From Ktedonosporobacter rubrisoli (GTDB taxonomy: Bacteria > Chloroflexota > Ktedonobacteria > Ktedonobacterales > Ktedonobacteraceae): 64,000 bases of DNA. The DNA is taken from positions 3,224,001 to 3,288,000 of the forward strand of contig NZ_CP035758.1 of assembly GCF_004208415.1 (NCBI RefSeq), given 5' to 3'. The notes beneath the pieces were generated by a model. The model searched no databases, was not told the origin of the DNA, and saw only the letters and a list, made by a program, of their open reading frames with translations. The number at the start of each line of letters is the position of its first letter. Position 1 is the first letter of the stretch. The translations under genes were made by a program, and so were the position numbers. Below, one piece after another: positions 1-8,744 of the stretch.

Positions 1-921
1 GCGTCCAGAGGTGTGATGAGCCAGGAAACCTGCCATCATTTTTCCTGAATACACAGGATCGAGCAGAATGCCCTCGGTCTGGGCCATGAGCATGATAGCA
101 TCAAGGCTGGCCTCGGTTGGATCTCCGTATTCACGGCCAATGAACTCATCGTAGATTTCATATTGGCCGCGTGGAAGGGTCGAGTCACAGTCGAGCAAGC
201 GGCTAAGCTCGGACCACCATTGCTCTACAGCCTTGTAGCAGTGCTCGCGTCGTTGGTTAACGCTGATGCCGATCAGGGGACAAGAAATGCCTTGAGCGCG
301 TAATGAGAGCAACAGGGCGGTAAAAATGCCACCGGTGCCGAATGGTGCATAGATTGCATCGGGCTGTACTCTCTGTTCAGCAAGCTGTTGGCCTATTTCT
401 AAGCCACAGCGAATGTAGCCAAGACAACTATGTGGGGTTGTTCCACTGACAGGAATATAGTAGGGTTTGCGGCCCTGGGCTCGCAGTTTCGCACATACTT
501 GCTGGACGTGCTGCTCTAGATCCCAATGGTCAGAAGTTTGCACAAAATGTACCTGAGCGCCCATAAGATAGACAGTAAGTAAATTGCCTTGTAATTTCTG
601 ATACTGATCGCTACTCAGGATCACTTCACAGTGCAAACCAAGTTTACGAGCTGCAGCAGTAGTCAGGCGGGCATGATTGCTCTGCGCGCTACCGCAAGTA
701 ACCAGCGTGTCAGCTTCGCTGGCTAGTGCCTTCGCTAACTCATATTCCAGTTTACGAGGCTTATCTCCTCCCAGGGTAAGATCTGTGAGATCATCGCGTT
801 TCATCCAGACTTGCAAGTTGAGATGCTTGCTCAAGATTGGCAATGATTGTAAAGGCGTTGGCAAACGCGTCAAAGAGACACGAGGATAACGTTCCAGCGC
901 AAGTTCAAGGGAAGCAACCAT
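1..921 (-). CDS. D-cysteine desulfhydrase / ACC deaminase family PLP enzyme, 3' end cut by window edge
   Basis: A reading frame runs leftward from ATG at 921 to the window edge with no stop, giving 307 residues; the family is usually about 325-340 long, so only a short C-terminus is missing. It is a fold-type II pyridoxal-phosphate enzyme: GGDKPRKLEYE carries the expected Schiff-base lysine near residue 51, and CGSAQSNHAR and the GTGGIF phosphate-cup glycines are present. Known members deaminate D-cysteine, ACC or related small amino acids to 2-oxoacids; the exact substrate cannot be told. A GGAGGG ribosome binding site sits just upstream. It appears monocistronic, with a 400-base AT-rich region behind it. 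Confidence 0.88.
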   Translation of the reverse strand, partial: MVASLELALERYPRVSLTRLPTPLQSLPILSKHLNLQVWMKRDDLTDLTLGGDKPRKLEYELAKALASEADTLVTCGSAQSNHARLTTAAARKLGLHCEVILSSDQYQKLQGNLLTVYLMGAQVHFVQTSDHWDLEQHVQQVCAKLRAQGRKPYYIPVSGTTPHSCLGYIRCGLEIGQQLAEQRVQPDAIYAPFGTGGIFTALLLSLRAQGISCPLIGISVNQRREHCYKAVEQWWSELSRLLDCDSTLPRGQYEIYDEFIGREYGDPTEASLDAIMLMAQTEGILLDPVYSGKMMAGFLAHHTSGR

Positions 922-1090
922 GAAGCCCTCCTATGATATGGTTTCTCTAACAGCACAAATTGATATAGAGATATAGATCATTATGGCATATAGAAAAGTA
1001 CATTTTGTTAATGGATGGTTGCTAATTGTCAGTGATTCCAAAGCCCCACTCTTATGAGCTCCTATAAAACAATAAAACTTGTTTAACTGC

Positions 1091-1139
1091 TACACTTTTG
1101 TAACAAGCAGGTAATATGTTGTCACACTTTTGTGACAAC
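1091..1139. promoter_or_regulatory. Repeated ACACTTTTGTRAC motif with a perfect 9-bp inverted repeat
   Basis: The 13-base motif ACACTTTTGTRAC occurs twice (1092-1104 and 1124-1136). The second copy lies in a perfect inverted repeat, GTTGTCACA (1118-1126) and TGTGACAAC (1131-1139), with a 4-base loop. It sits about 200 bases upstream of the leftward PLP enzyme, in the AT-rich gap 922-1338, and may be an operator. No other feature was recognised in that gap. Confidence 0.35.
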
Positions 1140-1338
1140 TTCTCTTTAGTATTTCTGTTAGAAACAGATACCTATGGGATAACTATCATAGTATCTATTT
1201 GCACTCTGAGAAACATTATAATGGATTTGAATCCTTACCAAATCAATAATGTTTTAGCTTTATTCGCATGGGATGAAAATTGAAAGGCTGTAGTCATTAT
1301 GTATGATCGTCAAGACGTAGACTCCAAATTTAATCAAC

Positions 1339-1614
1339 ATTGCTTTCTTGCTCCTGTTAGCCCGGCGACTGACCGAGAAATTGCAGATCCATTACACGCC
1401 AATGCATGGCAGTTGGTTAAATATGGCCGAGATTGAACTGGCGGTTCTGGCTCGGCGAGCTCCCTCAGATCGCATGCCGATTATAGAAGTGGTGCAAGAG
1501 CGAGTGGTGAGGTGGCAGCACGACCGCAATCAGGCCAACACAGGCCCCTCCTGGCATTTTGCATAAGCCGATGCCCATATCAAACTGAAGCATCTCTATC
1601 CAACCGTCAAATGA
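1339..1614 (+). pseudogene. IS630-family transposase, C-terminal remnant
   Basis: The frame from about 1339 matches the end of IS630-type DDE transposases: EARRL-like start, then HYTPMHGSWLNMAEIEL with the catalytic glutamate, and a basic C-terminus. A TAA at 1564-1566 interrupts it, but the same frame continues as ADAHIKLKHLYPTVK to a natural stop at 1612-1614, which is how the family normally ends. About two thirds of the N-terminus is missing. No terminal inverted repeats were found, so this is a dead fragment beside the GH92 gene. Confidence 0.8.
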
Positions 1615-1674
1615 AGGCGGTCAGTCCACGAGATGCAGTTATTCTTGCTGAAACAATCAGGAGACAGGTATATA

Positions 1675-4600
1675 ATGCATCTACCAAGTATCAAGCTGTC
1701 CACGGCTATCATCACCACGCTGGTAGCCTTGTTCTTCACGGTCTCGCCATGTCTACCAACGACCAGGGCGCTGGCGCAGCACACTTCTCTTACTTCCACC
1801 ACAACAGACCTCGCCAGCCTTGTAGATCCGTTCACGGGCACCGGCGTGCAGCCAGGAGCGCTCCTTGGCGGCGGGGATACCTTCCCGGGCGCGGATGTTC
1901 CATTTGGCATGGTCCAATGGAGCCCCGATACAGAGAGCTATACGCCGGGCGGTTACCAGTACAATGACAATCGCATAAAAGGTTTCAGTTTAACGCACCT
2001 CAGCGGGGCTGGCTGCAGCGTCTACAGTGATATTCCGTTCATGCCCTACGTAGGCGGCGTGACAGACTCGCCGGCCAGCAATCCTATGAAGTATATTTCG
2101 ACCTTCTCGCACGCCAATGAGTCGGCTGTGGCAGGCTACTATAAAGTCAAGCTCGATAACGGTGTGACAACCGAGCTGACGGCGACGCAGAGGAGTGGCG
2201 CGGGGCGCTTCACCTACCCTGCAGGTCAGGCGGCGACGCTCATCGTCAATACCTCCGGCTCGATAAATGGCGTCGGCAATGCGCAGACGAATATCGGGGA
2301 AAATACCATTTCGGGCTGGGCAGCTAGTGGGGGTTTTGTGGCGCCAACAATCACTACCGCGTCTATTTCTGGGCGCAGTTCAGTCAGCCCTTCGCTACGG
2401 TTGGCACCTGGAAGAACGCTACCGTGACCAACGGCGGCCTGACCACCACGGCGCAGGCGCCAGGGAAGGCGCGCCCCGATGTCTCGGTCTCGGGCCCAGG
2501 CACTGGTGCGTTCGTGACCTTCAACACGAGCAGGAGCGCTGCCATCGGCGTGCGCGTCGGCCTTTCCTTCGTGAGCGTCAATAACGCGAAGGCCAATGTC
2601 AACCAGGAGGACGCGACAGCAGGCCAATCAGACCTGGAATCGCTATCTGGGTGAGATTCGGGTTGGCGGCGGCAGCGCGACACAGCTCAAGACTTTCTAC
2701 ACCGCCATGTATCATGTGCTTCTGCAGCCCAATGTCTTCTCCGACGTCAACGGCCAATATATCGGCTTCGACGCGCAGGTACATACGGTCGCCAGGGGCC
2801 ACGAGCAGTACGCCAACTATTCAGGCTGGGACATTTACCGTTCAGAGGCGCAGATGCTCGCCTTCCTGGCTCCTAAAGAGGCCAGCGATGTTGTGCAGTC
2901 GATGCTCAACGATTATGAGCAGAGCGGCCTACTGCCCAAGTGGTCGCTGGCGAACGGTGAAACCTACACGATGGTTGGCGATCCGGCCGATTCGATCATC
3001 GCCGGCATCTATGCCTTCGGCGGCCGAGACTTTGATACGAAGGCCGCGCTGGCGGCGATGATCAACGAGGCCACAAAGACTAACAATAACCGCCCCGGCC
3101 TGGATTATCTCGATAAAGCTGGTTACCTGCCGATGAACGCGCGCTATGGCTGCTGCAACTTCTATGGTGCAGCCTCCACCTCCGCGACGCTTGAGTATAA
3201 CAGCGCGGACTTCTCCATTGGCGCCTTCGCGCAGGCGTTCGGCGATACTGCCAACTATCAGAAGTTCGTGGCGCGGGCGCAGAATTGGGAGAATCTCTAC
3301 AATCCCGCCGATAGCTACCTGGAGCCGCGCTTCCTCGATGGCTCTTTCCCCACTTCCTACAATCCGACCAGCGGCAGCGGTTGGGTTGAGAGCGATGGCG
3401 CACAGTACAGCTGGATGGTGCCCTTCAACCTGCGCGGCCTCTTTGATGCAATGGGCGGCAACAGCAAGGTCGTGCAGCGCCTCAACACCTTCTTCACACA
3501 GTTTAACGGCGGCCCGAATTCGCCCTATGCTTTCCTTGGCAATGAGCCGACGTTAGAGACGCCATGGGAGTACGATTTCGCCGGTGCTCCCTACCGGACG
3601 CAGCAGGTGGTGCGCCAGGTTGAGAATACGATCTGGTATCCCGGCCCCGAGGGCCTGGCCGGCAACGATGACCTTGGCGCGATGTCGTCATGGTACGTTT
3701 TCGCCGCGCTAGGCTTCTTCCCCGAGACGCCGGGTACCGCGGACGTGGTGCTGAGCAGTCCGCTCTTCCCGAGCATCACCGTGCATCGTCCGAGTGGACA
3801 GATCTTCCAGATCAACGCGCCGGGCGCCTCGTCCAACATGTACTACATCCAGAACCTCAAGGTGAACGGCCAGGCGAGCAAGAAGCCCTGGTTGCCGGGC
3901 TCCTTCATCGCAAAGGGGGGCACGCTCGACTTCACTCTCGGCAGTTCGGCGAACACTACCTGGGGAGCTAGCCCTAATGATGCACCTCCGTCGTATCAGT
4001 ATGGCCAGTCACCGGTGCGCATCTCCTTCAAGTCGAGCCGCGCCGTGGTCGCGCCCGGCGGGTCAACCCAGGTAAGCGTCATTGCGCAGAGTATCACCAA
4101 CAGCACGACAATTGTGAACTGGAGCGCAACGGTTCCCTCTGGTTTCACGCTCAGGCCTGCTTCGGGGAGCCTCTCGGTTCCGGCCTATGGGTCGGCCAGC
4201 CAAACCTTCACGGTCTCGGCGGGTTCGAGCATGGCGCAGGATTACTATGACATCAGCTTCTCGGCTCAGAGAGCTGGCGGGCCACAATTACCGTCGTTCT
4301 CGCTGCCTGTCGTCGTGGCGCAGCCGGGCGATCTGCTCGCGTTCTACAACAACATGGGCATCTCGAACGACAACAATACGAGTGTGGCAGACTATGACGA
4401 CTATGGGTCCAGCTATTCGGCTCAGGCGCTGGCAAAAAACGGCTATACGCCAGGGGCTACGGTGAAGGTCAACGGGATCAGCTATACCTGGCCAAACGTG
4501 CCGGCGGCCACCTATGACAACATCGCGGTCTTCGGGCAAACCATGCAGACACCGCGCGCTAAAGCCGGGGCCACGCATCTCACCTTCCTGGGCAGTGCGA

Positions 4601-4902
4601 TAAATGGCAATACGCAGGGAACCATCACCATCACCTATATCGATGGCAGCACCCAGACCGCCCAACTCGGCCTCAGCGACTGGACCCTGGGCACGAACCA
4701 GAATCTCGTTGCCTATAACAACGTGGTAGCTACTCAGATGAGCTACCACAATAGTGTAGACGGCACGCCACAGCAGGTCACAACCTACATCTTCGCGACC
4801 GCACCGATCACGCTCACCAGGGGCAAGAAAGTCGCCAGCATTACACTGCCGCGCACGGTCAGCGGAGGAACTTTGCACATCTTCGCGCTCGCCATCTCCT
4901 GA
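1675..4902 (+). pseudogene. Secreted GH92 alpha-mannosidase-like glycosidase, broken by two frameshifts
   Basis: The start at 1675 follows AGGAGA with a 10-base spacer; the first 35 residues form a signal peptide ending near ALAQ. The GH92 N-terminal domain begins with DPFTGTG and GGGDTFPGADVPFGM; the catalytic (alpha/alpha)6 part carries NDDLGAMSSWYVF and NEPTLETPWEYDF. After about residue 780 come an NEW3-like beta-sandwich and a C-terminal carbohydrate-binding-like module (YNNMGISNDNN). Family members are secreted, calcium-dependent exo-mannosidases acting on fungal or plant mannan. The frame changes near 2335 (a one-base loss in a T run: expected CGANNHYRVYFW is restored by one extra T) and again near 2612 (one extra base). 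Everything else reads cleanly. The gene is more GC-rich than its neighbours. Confidence 0.85.
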
Positions 4903-4918
4903 TGGTGTCTTGACGAGC

Positions 4919-4957
4919 AGGCCCGGCGGTCGGAGCAACATCTCGATCACCGGGCCT
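4919..4957 (+). terminator. Hairpin after the GH92 gene
   Basis: AGGCCCGG (4919-4926) pairs perfectly with CCGGGCCT (4950-4957) across a 23-base loop, 17 bases after the GH92 stop. There is no long T run, so termination efficiency is uncertain. Confidence 0.5.
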
Positions 4958-5398
4958 TAAACCTTCAGTCATCAACCCTCGTGTAACACACTCTTCATAA
5001 TAAGATCCCGAGGGATTTCAACGGTATCGGATTTGGCAGCCAACAGATAAGAAAGTGCCACGGGCCAAAGATACTAATATCTTTCGTTTTTTTCTAGCGA
5101 TTTGTTAGAGTCGAGATGAGAGGTTAACACTCACGCCAGGTTCTCTAGAAGTGCGTAGGGCGTAAAGCCGGTTGTGAAGTAGCAGGCCAGGCAAGCTGCC
5201 TTGCGGGATGACAGATTGATGACAAAATACACAGTGCAGATTCACCTTATTGTCATGCATGAAAGCTACACTATGGCTACACCGACAAAGATCTGGGGAT
5301 AGAGAGTCGGAGGCACGGTTGCGCAATCGCAAAGAGCAAGCCATGGGTCCGCAGCTTGCTAGGTAGATATATTCTTGCGCATGAAAAAAGGAGTTTCT
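4958..5398. other. Intergenic region without recognised genes
   Basis: About 440 bases between the GH92 gene and the small membrane protein. Long frames on the minus strand here overlap the next gene and show no recognisable family, so they are treated as chance. No clear promoter was identified. Confidence 0.4.
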
Positions 5399-5800
5399 AT
5401 GCTTGCAGCACGTATTATTAGTATCATCGCTGGCATTGCCGGCCTTGGAGCACTTGCACTCGGATTGGCCTATTGGTTTGCACAAATAAACTTAATTCCT
5501 TTTCATATGCTCTTTGGGCTCATCGTTACTCTCACTCTGTTGATCCTGGCTATCTTGGCACTTTTTAATAAAGAGTTGAGGCTGTTAGGAATTGTGGGCG
5601 TTGTTTATGCGCTCATCGTTCCTGCCTTGGGACTTACGCAGACCGGTCTTCTGACTGGCAATTTGCATTGGATAATCCGCAGTGTGCATTTACTGGTTGG
5701 CCTTGGGGCCCTTGCACTTATCGGACTAATCAGCATGCGCTACATAGCACTTAAGCAAACGAAAGCCAGAGTTGCTGAGCGAGCGCAGGTCGTAAGATAG
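5399..5800 (+). CDS. Small four-helix integral membrane protein of unknown function
   Basis: 133 residues with four hydrophobic segments (roughly residues 1-24, 32-55, 62-82 and 92-115), a short positively charged C-terminus and almost no soluble loops. The ATG at 5399 is preferred over in-frame ATG 5381 because AAGGAG lies 7 bases ahead of it. I do not recognise a named family; its size and topology resemble small uncharacterised bacterial membrane proteins. It is a single gene, convergent with the GNAT gene and separated from it by a strong bidirectional hairpin. Confidence 0.75.
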   Translation: MLAARIISIIAGIAGLGALALGLAYWFAQINLIPFHMLFGLIVTLTLLILAILALFNKELRLLGIVGVVYALIVPALGLTQTGLLTGNLHWIIRSVHLLVGLGALALIGLISMRYIALKQTKARVAERAQVVR

Positions 5801-5865
5801 GCGGAAAGGAATATTCTGGAGAACCTTTTCCATCTCTCTTTCTGTAAAATAACCGAACAAATGGA

Positions 5866-5906
5866 TCTTCCCTCAACGTTACTGAGTATGGGATGTTGAG
5901 GGAAGA
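5866..5906. terminator. Bidirectional terminator-like hairpin
   Basis: A perfect 12-bp stem (TCTTCCCTCAAC at 5866-5877 and GTTGAGGGAAGA at 5895-5906) with a 17-base loop lies between two convergent genes, as expected for a shared terminator. Confidence 0.7.
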
Positions 5907-5960
5907 ATACTTTATGAAGTCTCTAAGTTTTAAAGCTTAAATAGGATGGTTTCGCGATAG

Positions 5961-6359
5961 CTAGGCGCGATGCAGAATTCTTTGAGAGGGAAACGCACGA
6001 AATCCCTGCTCTTCATAAAATGGAACAAGTTCAGCCTGGCAAAACAATGTAATGGTCTTGATATGGGAAAGAGTTTCGACTAGCCTTGAAAGCAAGAGAC
6101 TTCCCACGCCTTTCTGCTGATAATTTGGATGAACCATTACGTCTTCGATATAGGCATGGAAATAACCATCAGAAATAACGCGGGCGAAACCAATGAGAGC
6201 ATTCTCATCCCAGGCTCCTATAGCAGCATCGCGGTCCAAAACATGGCTTATCTGCTCTTCCGTACGCTCGGGCCACCAACCGATGCTTGCATAGAGTGAG
6301 TGCACGGCTTGAGGATTTATAGGTCGCTCTTGATGAAGAGATATCCTGATATTTGACAT
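5961..6359 (-). CDS. GNAT family N-acetyltransferase
   Basis: 132 residues with the GNAT fold. The acetyl-CoA pyrophosphate loop is QQKGVGSLL (expected QxxGxG/A), preceded by the beta-4 strand YIEDVMVHPNY, and the C-terminus has FYEEQGF, a common GNAT ending. Such short GNATs acetylate amines of small molecules or proteins; the substrate is not predictable. The start at 6359 follows AAGGGAAGG with a 6-base gap. Its upstream sequence (to about 6420) recurs in decayed form near 11530-11600. Confidence 0.88.
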   Translation of the reverse strand: MSNIRISLHQERPINPQAVHSLYASIGWWPERTEEQISHVLDRDAAIGAWDENALIGFARVISDGYFHAYIEDVMVHPNYQQKGVGSLLLSRLVETLSHIKTITLFCQAELVPFYEEQGFRAFPSQRILHRA

Positions 6360-6548
6360 GTTTGCCCTTCCCTTTATATACACTATATGCTTTCCCTACT
6401 TCACAGATCAACTTCCGTTGCCTCGGCGCAGGGTTATTTAATTTTCCTGTTTTGCCCCACCCAGCCGCCCGAGAAGAAGGGAAAATGGGGCACGCCCCAT
6501 GCCCCGGCAGAGGACTGGCTGTCCTCTGCACTCCTGCTTCTCTAAAAA

Positions 6549-6656
6549 CTAAATAGCCCTGGCCTCGGCGAGCGAGTCGAGCATGCAGTAGGCCAGGGCC
6601 AGCAAGCGGGGACGCTGCGCCTCAAAGCAGTGAGCCAAAGTGGTGTCGGTCTTCAT
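6549..6656 (-). pseudogene. N-terminal stub of an ECF (SigJ-like) sigma factor
   Basis: A 35-residue frame begins MKTDTTLAHCFEAQRPRLL and continues ALAYCMLDSLAEARAI before a stop. This matches the start of group 41/SigJ-type ECF sigma factors (FEAQRPRLLALAYRMLGSLAEAED). Everything after the first part of sigma region 2 is missing. It lies in the gap upstream of the serine hydrolase; nothing else is recognised in 6657-6886. Confidence 0.6.
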
Positions 6657-6886
6657 CGGTCACATTTCCTCATTTCGGGTTGTCATTCTTATGACAAAGG
6701 AAACCACGCGGATATGACAGGGCGGCACACTCCCGTCTTTACGCCGTCTGGGCTGCCTCTCAACTCTCGTTGAGAGGATCATGCCCTCGCAACCAGAGAC
6801 TACCGTCTGGCAAAACAAATGGACGCACAAGTCCAGCAGTATTCCGGCTGACGGGAGGCGGTCTTAGAAAGGAAAGAATACATATT

Positions 6887-6964
6887 ATGGATGCTCATAT
6901 CTTCGCCGAATGGACTAGTCGTATCGTGGGGGAAGTAGCTGGGCCAGGAGGAATGAGACGATGA
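6887..6964 (+). CDS. Possible 25-residue leader peptide overlapping the serine hydrolase start
   Basis: ATG at 6887 follows AGGAAAG at a sensible distance, and its stop overlaps the next start codon in an ATGA arrangement, which is typical of translational coupling. The peptide (MDAHIFAEWTSRIVGE...) has no recognised family. It could equally be the remains of an older upstream gene; low confidence. Confidence 0.3.
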   Translation: MDAHIFAEWTSRIVGEVAGPGGMRR

Positions 6965-8163
6965 AAATTGAAGGTTTGTCCCGAGAGGGGCTGAGTCGCT
7001 TGCACAAGAGTATGACGGGCTATGTGGAGCGCGGTGAGGTACCTGGCATTCTCACGCTAGTGAGCCGACATGGCGAGGTCTCTGTCGATGCTGTGGGCAA
7101 AAAGGCGTTCGATGGTCCTGATCCAATGCGGCGCGACACGATCTTCCGCATCGCTTCCATGAGCAAACCTATCACAGCGGCGGCGACGATGATCCTGGTA
7201 GAGGAAGGCAAACTACGCCTTTCCGATGCTGTGGAGAAATGGCTGCCTGAACTGGCCAACCGCAAGGTGCTCAAGCGCATCGATGCTCCACTCGATGAGA
7301 CGGTACCCGCGCAGCGTCCGATCACCGTGCGCGACCTGCTCACCTTTACCATGGGCTTCGGATTGCTGTTGACGCCGACAGGAGAGCCTCCGATCCTGAA
7401 GGCTGCCAACGAGCTACAGATCGGGATAGTGCCGTCCTACCACCAGACAAAGCCCAATCCTGAGGAGTGGCTACGCCGCCTGGGTACGCTACCACTCATG
7501 GCCCAACCCGGCGAGAGGTGGCTCTACGGCATAGGGTCCGACGTTTTGAGTGTACTGATCGCGCGCATCTGCGGTCAGCCGCTGGAGACTTTCCTGCGCG
7601 AGCGTATCTTCGAGCCACTGGGGATGAAAGATACTGGCTTCAGCGTTCCGGCTGACAAGCTCGACCGATTGGCGAGCTGCTACTTTCCCAATCCGGCGAC
7701 CGGGACCCTTGAACTCTTTGACGGCTCCCACCAGAGCCGCTGGGGCCGCCCTCCCACCTTTCCATCTGGAGCCAATGGGCTGGTCTCGACCCTCGACGAT
7801 TACCTGGCCTTTGGGCAGATGCTGCTCTCGGAGGGAAAACATGGTAGTGAGCGCATCCTCTCGCGGCTCTCGGTCGAGGCGATGACCACCGATCAGTTGA
7901 CGCCCGCACAGAAAGCTGTCTCCAGCCCTCCGCTTCCCGGCTTCTTTGAGACGTATGGCTGGGGATTTGGGGTCTCGGTGGTAACCAGGCGTGACGACCT
8001 GGCCTCGGTTCCCGGCCGCTACGGCTGGGATGGTGGCCTGGGCACCTCCTGGTTTTCCGACCCTAAAGAGGATTTGATTGGTATTGTGCTCACGCAGCGC
8101 CTCTTCCCGCTCGACCTCTACCGCGATTTCTGGACCCTGGCCTATCAGGCCATCGCTGATTGA
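6961..8163 (+). CDS. Class C beta-lactamase-fold serine hydrolase / esterase
   Basis: 400 residues. The serine nucleophile motif SxxK is SMSK at 66-69, the catalytic tyrosine is in LYGIGSD (Tyr189), and the third motif region is GWDGGLGTSW (355-364). This pattern is shared by EstB-type esterases, D-aminopeptidases and class C beta-lactamases; the absence of a signal peptide argues against a periplasm-type lactamase and for a cytoplasmic or non-classically exported esterase. AGGAGG lies 9 bases ahead of the start. A strong hairpin about 70 bases after the stop closes the unit. Confidence 0.88.
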   Translation: MKIEGLSREGLSRLHKSMTGYVERGEVPGILTLVSRHGEVSVDAVGKKAFDGPDPMRRDTIFRIASMSKPITAAATMILVEEGKLRLSDAVEKWLPELANRKVLKRIDAPLDETVPAQRPITVRDLLTFTMGFGLLLTPTGEPPILKAANELQIGIVPSYHQTKPNPEEWLRRLGTLPLMAQPGERWLYGIGSDVLSVLIARICGQPLETFLRERIFEPLGMKDTGFSVPADKLDRLASCYFPNPATGTLELFDGSHQSRWGRPPTFPSGANGLVSTLDDYLAFGQMLLSEGKHGSERILSRLSVEAMTTDQLTPAQKAVSSPPLPGFFETYGWGFGVSVVTRRDDLASVPGRYGWDGGLGTSWFSDPKEDLIGIVLTQRLFPLDLYRDFWTLAYQAIAD

Positions 8164-8233
8164 AGAAGCGCCAACTGAAAGGGATCGGCTGCATCGGTTA
8201 TCTGGCACTCTCAACCATCTCGTTTCATTACTG

Positions 8234-8276
8234 GCAAGTTCGGGCCGCCTCACGCATACCGGCGGCCCGAACTTGC
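8234..8276. terminator. Perfect 16-bp hairpin after the serine hydrolase
   Basis: GCAAGTTCGGGCCGCC (8234-8249) and GGCGGCCCGAACTTGC (8261-8276) are perfectly complementary around an 11-base loop. It is GC-rich and lies 70 bases past the stop, consistent with a transcription terminator, although no T tract follows. Confidence 0.6.
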
Positions 8277-8434
8277 GTCCCGGTGGCTTCGTTCTTCTCG
8301 CTGATCTCGCCTTACCTACCTGGCTTGCATGGCTTCACCCATGTATACATTTTCACAGTGCAGTGCAGATGCGTGTGCTTTTTGAACAGGCAGGCTTGGA
8401 TGTATGGCGCAACCAACTACTGTTTCGCGCTTAG
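8273..8434 (+). pseudogene. C-terminal fragment of a class I SAM methyltransferase
   Basis: A frame ending at 8434 reads LRPGGFVLLADLALPTWL, then QMRVLFEQAGLDVWRN. This matches the post-motif III end of type-11 methyltransferases (L+PGG, then LFEQAGL). No SAM-binding motif I exists upstream; the fragment begins at the hairpin. It is a remnant rather than a working gene. Confidence 0.5.
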
Positions 8435-8744
8435 TGTGTATCACCTACCAGCGGTACCAGGCCAGCCAGGATTGACGCCGAGGCGAATGAGCGAAAAGTC
8501 CGACTCTTTCGTGAGAAGGGCAGGGCTGAAGGTGTCGCATACAATCTCTTCAGTTGAGTTATGAGATGTGCCGAGAGGGTGAGGCGCCTGGGGCATCTTC
8601 TTTGCTCCAATACTCCCAGGAACGCTTTTTCTTGTGATACTTTCCCTGCAAATGCCGTAAGAATACTTGATGAGAAAAGTCGAAGGCATCGAGAAGCTGA
8701 AAGACCCTTTGCAATACTCGCCAGAGATGATAGGAGTTTCATAC
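8435..8744. other. Intergenic region upstream of the NB-ARC regulator
   Basis: About 310 bases with no convincing coding region on either strand. It must contain the promoter of the NB-ARC/TPR gene but no clear -35/-10 pair was identified. Confidence 0.4.

Noticed and set aside
5105..5485. 126-codon minus-strand frame rich in cysteine
   Set aside because: It overlaps the start of the membrane-protein gene, has no ribosome site and no recognisable family; judged chance.
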